In this document: positions 7,320-15,600 of the stretch, piece after piece
Layout of the letters: every line of letters begins with the position of its first letter
How positions within the stretch are numbered: position 1 is the stretch's first letter
Assembly: GCF_937921625.1 (NCBI RefSeq)
Contig: NZ_CAKZTI010000039.1
Location: 1 to 63,227, forward strand
DNA: 63,227 bases
DNA from: an uncultured Campylobacter sp.
Lineage (GTDB): Bacteria > Campylobacterota > Campylobacteria > Campylobacterales > Campylobacteraceae
Reading direction: 5' to 3'
Translations under genes and position numbers: made by a program
The notes under the pieces: model-generated
What the model was told of the DNA's origin: nothing
What the model saw: only the letters and a program-made list of their open reading frames with translations
Database searches by the model: none

Positions 7320-8513
7320 TTAACAAATTCTCGGCAGCAACTCGCCCTTTGGAAGTTCCAAAAATCGCTGTGAGCCGTATGCATTTTGCAAAATCACTCG
7401 CCCTTTTGCCGCATGCGGAGTTTGAAATTGCTCCGCCCTATTTTCTGACGCCGCGTCCATGTCGCTTACGCCCGTAAATTCGCCCTGCACGCTAAGCTTC
7501 GGCGTCAAAGTGCCGCTGAATTCGCCTTTGTCGCGCCCTATTTCGCATACTTCGCCGATGATTGCGGCGTTCGCGTTAAATTCGCGCAGTATCTCAAGCG
7601 CCCGATCCGCCTCGGCGTCATCTTCTACGATCGCCACGAAAGTTCCTTCATTTGCGAGCTCGTACGGCTCAAAGCCCAGCAGCTCGCACACGCCAACTAC
7701 TTCGTCGCTGATTTTGATATCCTCTTCACGCACCAAAAATTCAAGCCCGCTAGAGCTTGCGAATTCGTTCAAAACCGCGCTAAGCCCGCCGCGCGTCGCA
7801 TCTCGCATCGCTTGGATCTTTACGCCTTGCAAGATCAGCTTTTCTACCGCAGCGCAAAGCGGTTTGCAGTCGCTTCGCAGCTCGCTGCTTAGCGCAATCT
7901 CGTCGCGCGCCGCGAGTATCACCGCCCCGTGCCGCCCGATGTCGCCGCTAAGCAGGATTTTTGCGCCCACTTTGATATTTTGCACGCGCGCAGGTCGCAA
8001 AACACGGCCGATGCCGCTAGTGTTGATGAAAATTTTATCGCATTTGCCGCGCGGCACGACCTTCGTATCTCCGCAAACGATACGAACGCCGCAGCTTCGC
8101 GCGGTGCTCGCCATCGAGTCCAGGATGCGTCGCAGCTCGCTTAAGCTAAGCCCCTCCTCGATGATGAGTGCGCAGCTTAAAAACAGCGGCTTGGCGCCCA
8201 CCATCGCAAGGTCGTTGACGGTGCCGCAAACGGCGATCTTGCCGATATCGCCGCCATTAAAAAATAGCGGTGTGACGACGAAACTATCGGTGCTGAAAGC
8301 TAGCTCGCCGCCGAGATTCGCCGCCGAATTCAAAGCAGAGCTCGGCTCTGCACGATCAAAACTAGCCCCGGCATCTAAATTTAAATTTAGTATCGCGCTG
8401 TCGTTGTTCGCGCGTAAAATTTCATTATCAAATGCCGCAAAGATCGTCTCGTTGATGAGCCTATTCATCTCCTCGCCGCCGCCGCCGTGGCTTAAAAGTA
8501 TAGTTTCGTTCAA
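7320..8513 (-). CDS. hypE: HypE, carbamoyl dehydratase making the hydrogenase cyanide ligand
   Basis: HypE dehydrates the thiocarbamoyl group on its C-terminal Cys, made by HypF, to thiocyanate, which supplies CN to the Fe site. The sequence ends in LLPRIC, the expected catalytic C-terminal cysteine. The N-terminal LLSHGGGGEEMN block and the PurM-like core (VCGTVNDLAMVGA, MRDATRGGLSAVLNE) are clear. A GTG at 8528 would start before the ribosome binding site. AAAAGGA followed by TTG at 8513 gives a better start (397 residues). Two short polar insertions, after the first strand (about residues 45-68) and near 340-370, make it longer than the usual 330-340. It lies between hypD and hypA. Confidence 0.92.
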   Translation of the reverse strand: MNETILLSHGGGGEEMNRLINETIFAAFDNEILRANNDSAILNLNLDAGASFDRAEPSSALNSAANLGGELAFSTDSFVVTPLFFNGGDIGKIAVCGTVNDLAMVGAKPLFLSCALIIEEGLSLSELRRILDSMASTARSCGVRIVCGDTKVVPRGKCDKIFINTSGIGRVLRPARVQNIKVGAKILLSGDIGRHGAVILAARDEIALSSELRSDCKPLCAAVEKLILQGVKIQAMRDATRGGLSAVLNEFASSSGLEFLVREEDIKISDEVVGVCELLGFEPYELANEGTFVAIVEDDAEADRALEILREFNANAAIIGEVCEIGRDKGEFSGTLTPKLSVQGEFTGVSDMDAASENRAEQFQTPHAAKGRVILQNAYGSQRFLELPKGELLPRIC

Positions 8514-8695
8514 ATTTTTCCTTTTCACTCGGTTTTAAATTTATAAGCCCGTATTTTTGCAGCCGAACAAGCCGCGCCGCTACGGCGCCGCGTAAAATTT
8601 TAAATTAAATTTTAGCCCGATGTTTTCGATTCGGTTAAAATTTTAAAGCATGACTTGTTTTTAAAATTTACGCTCTGCGATACCGCGCGCAAAAT

Positions 8696-9793
8696 TTAGC
8701 CCGCGTTTTTGACGTCGCCGTATTTATAGTACGCCGCGCATGCGCCTTCGCTTGAGACCATGCACGATCCTATCGGGTTTTGAGGCGTGCAGTGCTTGCC
8801 GAAAACCTTGCAATCATAGGGGCTTTTTTTGCCGCGTAAAATTTCGCCGCAGATACAGGCCTTGCTCTCGGGAGCGCTCTGTACGCTGCAATCAAACTGC
8901 ACCCTGGCATCCAGCGCCGCGTACTGCGGGCGCAACTTCATGCCGCTTTTTGGAATTTCGCCGAGCCCTCGCCACGGAAAACCGCAAATTTCAAAATATT
9001 TATCTATTAAATCTTGTGCTTTTTGGTTGCCACCCTCTTTTACGACGCGCTCGTATTCATTGAAAACCTCGTAGGTGCCGGCGTTTTGCTGCTCGACCAA
9101 ATTCAGCACGCCCGCCATTATATCAAGCGGCTCAAATCCGCTTACGGCGATCGGTTTTTTGTAATCCCGCGCAATGCTCTCGTAGGCTTTCGCGCCGGTG
9201 ATTACACTTACGTGGCTAGGCCCCAAAAACGCGTCTATTTGCACGTCTGCGTCGTCTAAGATCGCTCGCACGGGCGCGGGCACCGTTACGTGGTTGATGT
9301 GAAAAAAGAGATTTTTTAGCCTCAGGCTTAGCGCCTTATCGATCAGCACGGCGCTCATCGGCGTCGTCGTCTCAAAGCCGATCGCAAAAAATATCACCGT
9401 TTTTTGCGGATTTTCCTGCGCGATCTTTATGCAATCAAGCGGGCTATAAAGTGCCCTGATGTCGTGCCCCTCGCCGCGCAGCTTCTGTAAGCTGGTGCGA
9501 GAGCCGGGCACGCGAAGCATGTCTGCTAGAGTGCAAAAGATACTCTGCGGCATCGCGGCGAGTTTGATAGCCTCATCGATGCGACTGCGCGGCATCACGC
9601 ATACCGGACAGCCCGGACCGTGGATAAATTTTATATTTTTGCCGACCAGGCTCGGAAGGCCGAATTTCATGATCGAGTGCGTGTGTCCGCCGCAAATCTC
9701 CATAATGTTTAGTGGCTTTTTGCTTTTAGAAATTATCAGCTTGCTAAGCGCTAAAATCAGCTCCTTATCCCTAAAATCCTTGATTAGATCCAT
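8696..9793 (-). CDS. hypD: HypD, iron-sulfur scaffold for Fe(CN)2CO assembly
   Basis: HypD works with HypC to hold the iron while cyanide and CO are attached. The 365-residue length is normal. Visible signatures are MEICGGHTH (Cys34), HGPGCPVCV (Cys62 and Cys65), AIGFETTTP, and a Cys-rich C-terminus (ACICGEILRG, DCKVFGKHCTP, GSCMVSSEGAC) that ligates the [4Fe-4S] cluster. ATG at 9793 has AAGG upstream. It follows hypC in the same direction, separated by about 35 bp. No insertion of the kind seen in HypA or HypF is present. Confidence 0.95.
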   Translation of the reverse strand: MDLIKDFRDKELILALSKLIISKSKKPLNIMEICGGHTHSIMKFGLPSLVGKNIKFIHGPGCPVCVMPRSRIDEAIKLAAMPQSIFCTLADMLRVPGSRTSLQKLRGEGHDIRALYSPLDCIKIAQENPQKTVIFFAIGFETTTPMSAVLIDKALSLRLKNLFFHINHVTVPAPVRAILDDADVQIDAFLGPSHVSVITGAKAYESIARDYKKPIAVSGFEPLDIMAGVLNLVEQQNAGTYEVFNEYERVVKEGGNQKAQDLIDKYFEICGFPWRGLGEIPKSGMKLRPQYAALDARVQFDCSVQSAPESKACICGEILRGKKSPYDCKVFGKHCTPQNPIGSCMVSSEGACAAYYKYGDVKNAG

Positions 9794-9828
9794 TATTTAC
9801 CTTAAATTTTATGGGTTTGCAAGTCGCT

Positions 9829-10110
9829 TTAGTTTTCTGCGCCGGTTCGCGGCTCTATGCTTTCATACACGGAGCTCTCTTCCGCCCTCATCTGCTTTGC
9901 GATTTGCTCGTAAATTTCGATACTCTCCTTCGCTCGCTGCGTATCGATCTTCTCCATCGCAAAGCCAACGTGGATCAGCACATATTCCCCGACCGCCGCG
10001 GGCTCGGGGAGCAGATCCAAGCTCACGCCGCGGCGCACGCCCAGAGTCTCCACGGTCGCGAAATTATTTTCGTCGATTGAGATAATTTTTGAAGGGATTG
10101 AAAGACACAT
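9829..10110 (-). CDS. hypC: HypC, hydrogenase assembly chaperone
   Basis: HypC carries the Fe(CN)2CO unit between HypD and the large subunit through its N-terminal Cys. The correct start is the ATG at 10110, giving MCLSIPSKI with the essential Cys2 and 93 residues. An upstream in-frame ATG at 10149 would add 13 residues and destroy that N-terminus. The start overlaps the hypB stop by one base (TAATG), so translation is coupled. The fold is the usual small beta-barrel (VETLGVRRGVSLDLL, VGEYVLIHVGFAMEKID). Confidence 0.93.
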   Translation of the reverse strand: MCLSIPSKIISIDENNFATVETLGVRRGVSLDLLPEPAAVGEYVLIHVGFAMEKIDTQRAKESIEIYEQIAKQMRAEESSVYESIEPRTGAEN

Positions 10111-10952
10111 TAACGAAATTCCTTCTTGTATTGTAGGAATTTCAGCCATTTCTCCACGCCTTCGCCGCTTTTGCTATCAAGCGCGATGACGTCGGCTTTC
10201 GGATTGAGTTTGTGTACCTCGCGCACCACCTCCTCCATATCGAAGTCAAAATGCGGTAGCAGCGCGGTTTTAGTGATTACGACGCAGTCTGCGCGGCGAA
10301 ATATCACGGGGTATTTTGCGATTTTGTCGCTGCCCTCGGGCACGCTTAGAAGCACTACGTTTAGGTGCGCGCCTACGTCGAATGCTGCAGGACAGACGAG
10401 GTTACCGACGTTTTCTATAAAAACCAGATCTAAATTTTTAGTATCGATATGATGAAGCCCCTCGTGAACCATAAAGGCGTCCAGATGGCAGGTCTCGCCG
10501 GTGCTGATCTGATGCGCCTGTGCGCCCGCTTTTATGATGCGATCGGCGTCGCGGTTGGTCTCTAAATCGCCCTCGATGACGCCGATTTTAAATTTGCCGC
10601 TTTTGATAGTCGCCTCAAGTAGCGTCGTCTTGCCGCTACCTGGGCTACTCATCAAATTTAGACATAAAATTTTATCCTCGTCAAAATGGGCTCTGTTGTG
10701 AGCGGCCTCCTCGTCGTTGGCGTTTAAAATTTTACTCATCACCTCAATCGTCTTGGCGTCATTAATAGCGGCATTTGCGTGGATGTGATCGTGCGCGTCG
10801 TGCTCGTGATCGACCCCCGCCTCATGCATATGGGCGTGGGAGTGGACGGTGCCGTCCGCGTGGGTGTGGACATGCTCGTGTGTCATATCTGCGTGCGAAT
10901 GGGCGCCCGCTTCGTGAGTGTGGCCGATGGAACAGCCGCAATCTTTACACAT
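10110..10952 (-). CDS. hypB: HypB, GTPase for nickel delivery, His-rich
   Basis: This 280-residue G3E GTPase drives nickel insertion with HypA. The N-terminus has the high-affinity metal motif MCKDCGCSIG. Residues 11-60 contain a dense run of His, Asp and Glu, a nickel storage or buffering tail. The P-loop is SSPGSGKTTLLE near residue 105, followed by GDLETNRDADR and the FIENVGNLVCPA switch motif. ATG at 10952 follows AAGGAG. It is the promoter-proximal gene of hypBCDEA; the 740 bp upstream hold no gene and must carry its promoter. Confidence 0.95.
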   Translation of the reverse strand: MCKDCGCSIGHTHEAGAHSHADMTHEHVHTHADGTVHSHAHMHEAGVDHEHDAHDHIHANAAINDAKTIEVMSKILNANDEEAAHNRAHFDEDKILCLNLMSSPGSGKTTLLEATIKSGKFKIGVIEGDLETNRDADRIIKAGAQAHQISTGETCHLDAFMVHEGLHHIDTKNLDLVFIENVGNLVCPAAFDVGAHLNVVLLSVPEGSDKIAKYPVIFRRADCVVITKTALLPHFDFDMEEVVREVHKLNPKADVIALDSKSGEGVEKWLKFLQYKKEFR

Positions 10953-11693
10953 TTTTTCTCCTTGGATAATAAATTTTGCGCGTAAAATACCACGTTTTTG
11001 CTTTAAATGGCGTAAATTTTATATCTAGATGCGAAATCTTATGAAATTTAATAGCACTTGAAATTTATGCGCTTCGGTTTTATCTAAATTTCATGCGTTG
11101 TTTGCGAAGGCTCGCCGCAAAATTTTAAAGCTCGCGAGTAAAGCGCTGCTTTAAATTTAATCGCCTGTTCACAGATTGCAGAGCCCGCGCTGCAAATTTA
11201 GACCTCGCAGCTCGTAACGGCTCAAAATAAACTAAAGATCGCCGTAGACGGGAGCGCGAAATTCAGGGCTTGCGAGCGGATTTTATCCCGGTGCTCTACA
11301 ATCTCGCGCGTGCTCTCCGGCGTGCCAAACATTAACGAGGCAGTCGTTTCATATCGATTTTACGCTAATTCAGCTTTACAAATACGGCACGAAAGCGGTG
11401 CTTTATAAAATTTAGTCGCGAGCTGCTGCGCCGGTTTCGTGCCTGTGTGTAAATTTAAACCCGCAGCAAGAATGCTTTTTGATTAAAATTTATAAAATTT
11501 GCGCTTTCGTTTGCCGCGTAAATTTAAACAAATTTTATTTGCACGCCTTGCGCAGCTACCCCACCCGAATTCGCTACTTGACCTCAAAATCGCGCTGCAC
11601 AACTCGCAAAAAAAGTCGCGCAGCCGCTGCGTTTAAATTTAAAAGCACGTAAAATTTAGCCCGACGCGCTGTTTTCAAAAACGTGCAAAAGCC
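10953..11693. other. Non-coding region between nikR and hypB
   Basis: About 740 bp with no credible gene. It is rich in AAATTTTA and TTTAAATTT tracts alternating with GC-rich segments. It should hold the hypB promoter, but I cannot point to a convincing -35/-10 pair or NikR operator by eye. Confidence 0.35.
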
Positions 11694-12125
11694 CTACGCC
11701 TCGGTGATGACCGCATTTACGAGCTTGGAAAATTTCACCCCTTTTAGCGCGCCGATTTTGGCGCTGAGCCGCTCGATCTTTGAAATTTTATCCCGCATCG
11801 TGATCTCCTCGAAGCAGTGGCGCTCGTCGATGTGGAAGTGGCTGGTGCTGACGATGGTGACGTTTGCGTGGTGCTCGATCTCTACGAGCTGCTCGATCAG
11901 ATCGCTTTGGTGATGATCGTAAGCGATGCAAAGCACGCCCACGCAGTCGTCCTCGCCATCTCCGTGAAGTACGCCCTCGACCATCTTTTCGCGTATGAGA
12001 TCGCGGATAAACTCGCTGCGGCTTAGGTATTGCTTGGCGCGCACCATCTCATCGAGATCCTCAAAAAGCTTCGTCGGCAGCGAAATGCTAAATCTTACGG
12101 CGCTCTCTTTTTCCTCTTTTTTCAT
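11694..12125 (-). CDS. nikR: NikR, nickel-responsive transcriptional regulator
   Basis: This is a ribbon-helix-helix regulator with a C-terminal ACT-like nickel-sensing domain. The RHH part (VRFSISLPTKLFEDLDEMV, then SRSEFIRDLIRE) occupies about residues 9-43. The nickel ligands fit the NikR pattern: EHHANVTIVSTSHFHID followed by ERHCFEE (His, His-x-His, Cys). I prefer the ATG at 12125, preceded by AGGGGA, over the one at 12137, which has no ribosome binding site; this gives 143 residues. It sits between the hydrogenase structural operon and the hyp operon, so control of nickel supply or hydrogenase expression is likely. Confidence 0.93.
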   Translation of the reverse strand: MKKEEKESAVRFSISLPTKLFEDLDEMVRAKQYLSRSEFIRDLIREKMVEGVLHGDGEDDCVGVLCIAYDHHQSDLIEQLVEIEHHANVTIVSTSHFHIDERHCFEEITMRDKISKIERLSAKIGALKGVKFSKLVNAVITEA

Positions 12126-12635
12126 AGCTCCCCTCATTTCGCGTATTTTGAATGTAATTTTACCGAAATTCCGCTCAAATAGTAAGAATTTTGCGCTAAT
12201 TTGGCTTATTCTTTAAAATTTAAAGCTCCAAAGCATCGTGCGTATTTTGAAATTTTGCTCGCGATTTCGCGTTGTATTTTAGTGCTAGCGCGATGAAATT
12301 TACCGGTGCTACGTTATTAAATTCTACCGCGAGCTTGCGTCCATATTTTAAGAATCAGGCGCTAAATAGCGTCTTAGCTTGGGATTTGCGCAGTATCTAG
12401 CCACGCTCTGCGATGGAATCTTGCGTCGATCGCCATGGCGGCAAGACGTAAATTTGTTCGCTGATTTTGCGATTTTAGAAAAGCTAGCCTCGGTGGATTT
12501 TATCGCCCGTAGCGTTAGAATTTACGCAAAGAGCAGGCAGGGCGCAGAGCCATCAAATTTAGCGGCGAGATGAAACTAATAAATTTTATAAAGAGCGAGC
12601 TTAACGGCTATAATTGCGTTTTTTTGTGGACAAGT
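12126..12635. other. Non-coding region upstream of nikR, downstream of hypF
   Basis: About 510 bp. A short open frame on the plus strand (12379-12573) has no family resemblance and I do not call it. The region should include the nikR promoter. Confidence 0.3.
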
Positions 12636-15600
12636 TTAGCGCGAAATTTCGCTTAAATATGCCGCGAGCTGCCCGTATGCGATGCCGCTGTCGTTGCAAG
12701 GAATGGCGCGATTTAGATGAAATTTTATCCCTCGCGCGCGCAGCTTTTCGCACGTAAGATTTAGAAGCGTCGCGTTTTGAAAGACCCCGCCGCTTAGCGC
12801 GACCTCGAGCCCGAAGCCCTCCGCAAACTCTGCGATGAAGTTTGCGATGGCGTTTATAAATTTCGTCGCAGCCAAGCGCGGCTCATCGCTCAAAGCCTGC
12901 AAAAACGCCTCTTTGTAATCGATAACATAACATTCGCCCTCAAGGCTCGGCGCGCAAGCTTTGTTTTGCGGGATTTGATTCGCATCGGCGACGTTTTTGC
13001 TTTCAGAATTTATTAAATTTAGGGCGGGCGCTTGCTTTATAGAATTTGCGGCGACGTTTGTATTCTTTTCACCGCCGCCTACGATGTTTTCAGCCGCTCG
13101 CTCAAGCCAGTCTTTGCTTGCCGTATCGCCCTCAAGCTTTTTAAAATCGCCTTGCAACGCGCAGCTATTTTTCATACCGCTATGATTTTGCGCATTTAAA
13201 CCGCCCTGCCCCGCTTCGCGCTGTGTTTCGTGCCGCAAATCATCGATGCCCCGCTGCTGTGAAGCGCAATACGACGCGTTTTGGGTAAAATTTTCGCCCG
13301 CTTTTTTCAGCCTAAATTTATAGCTCTGCTCGCAGCCCTGGATGTATAGATTTTCAAGTCGCATGCCCGCCTCGCCGTCGAAGCTGACGGCTCGTAGATC
13401 GCAAATGACCGCTGCAAACGCGTCGAATAGCCGCCCTAGCGAGCTTGAGCGGACGGCACGCGGCGCGATTTTTTCTAAATTTGCCACTTCGCTCACGCTA
13501 AATTTTGCCAAAAACTCGCGCGCAGCGCCCTTTGCGTTAAATTTAAACACGAGCGCAAGCGCAAGCTTGTAGATATTTTTTATCGCATTCTCGCCGCCGA
13601 TAAGCGCGATCTCGTCGAATTTTGCCACGCGATTAAAGCCGAACTCGTTAAAAATCATCACTTCGCCGCCCCAGATCGTGCCGTCCGTACCGTAGCCGGT
13701 GCCGTCGAAGCAAAAGCCGAGGTATTTTTTGCCGCTGCTTAGCAGCTCATTTTGCGCCAGATTCGACACCAGATGCGCGAAATGGTGCTGGTAGCGGATC
13801 ACGGGGTATCCGCGCTGCTCAAAAAATCGCGTGTGCGAAAACTGCGGGTGCAGATCCGCGATGACGGCGTCGAACTTCAGCTCGTAGGCGTGCACGAACA
13901 TATTCAAAAGCGCGAAAAATCGCTCATTCGTGGCGACGTTTTTAAGATCACCGATGTAGGGCGAGATGAAAATTTGCCCGTCTTTGTAGATCGCAAACTG
14001 ATTTTTAAGCTCCGCTCCGAGCGCTAGGAAAGTGCCTTTGAGATGGAATTTGCTAGGGAAAATTTTTGGGTTCATTCCGCGAGATGTTCGCAAAAACAAC
14101 GCACGATCTAAAGCGTCCGCTTCGGCAGAAAGATTTGTGTAGTTCGTTAAATTTGCAGTGCTAGCAGATTTTGCGGCATCTGCGAGATTTGTGGAATTTA
14201 TAGAATTCGTAGTACTTGCAGAATTCGCTAGACCTGCGCCGTGGGCGGATTTCGTTTCGCAGTTAGAATTTATTTCGGCGGCGGAATTTGCGTCATTTTG
14301 ATTTTTTTGAGGCGCCGAATTTACGGCGTGGCAGCTAGTTTCTGAGGTGAAATTTGCGGCGTCGTAACTTGTATCCGTATCGGAAGGTCTTTGCGAGTTC
14401 TCTAAATTTTGCTCGCCCGCAAAATTTTCCTTAAAATTTTGCGGCGCGATAAGGGTTTGAGAGGTTGCAGAATTAGCCGCAAAATTCTGCGCTAAGATTA
14501 AATTTAGCGCGGAATTTTCGGTCTTGGCGCAGGTTGAAAGCGACGCGAAAATTTTGCTCGAATTGCAAGCCGTTTTTGAATCAGGTGCCGAAGTTCGCGC
14601 TTCAAACTGCGGTAAAAAGGCTATACTATCGTCGCTGGGCGTTAAAATTTCGCGGTCGTTATCCAGGTAAAACGAGATGACGCCGCCCAGCTTCGCGCGC
14701 AACTCCTCGCTGCTAAAAATAATGGGCTCGCCGCTGATATTGGCGCTTGTGGCGACGATCGGGCGATCAAAGTATTCAAAAAGCAGCAGATGCACGCCGG
14801 TATTTGCGAGAAAAATGCCGATTTTATTAAGGTTCGGCGCCACGCTTGGAGCGATAAAAATCGCGCCTGCTCTAAAAATCGCCGAAAAGCTTGCGGGCAA
14901 ACGCACGAAATCGCTGCTGCTATCGGAATGGGCGCCGCACGCGTCCGCCGTGCACGCCTGTGCAGAGCATGAACCTTGCAAATTTATCGTCTGTTGCGGA
15001 CTCGGCTCGCTCACCGAGCGCTGCAAGTCCACCCCATCCTCAGCATGTCGCAAGCCCTGCATATTCGCCGAATTTTGCGAAATAGACTCGTCCGTCGCAA
15101 ACCAAGAATCAGACTCATTTGCCACGCATTGCAAAGCCGCCTTATCTGCAGTATTTTGCAAGTCCTGCTCACACGCCCCACGTCGCGAGTTCGTCCTATC
15201 CGCGGCATATTGCAAACTCGAAGTATTCGCAGAGTTTCGCGAAACGGGCTCGCTCGCCGCAGGCCGCAAATCAGATATCTTCGTTGAGAGTTGTAAATTT
15301 TGCTCGTCCGCATGCCAAGAATCGGGCGATACGTATCGCAGCTCTCTGCCATTTGCCGCAAATTGCGATTTTAGCTCGTTAATCGTAGCTTGCGCCTCGC
15401 TTACTGCTTGCGGCGAGTTCAAATTTTTAGCCGCGCACTGCAAATCAGACTCATCGTACGCGCGCTCTAGCTCGTTTACTGCACACTGCGAGTCGTCTGC
15501 TGCTAACATATCGCAGGCGAAATTACGGTGCGTCGTTTTGCTAAAAATTTGCGCACTATGTAACCCGTCCTGCTCTGCACAATCTTCAGCGCCTTGCGTG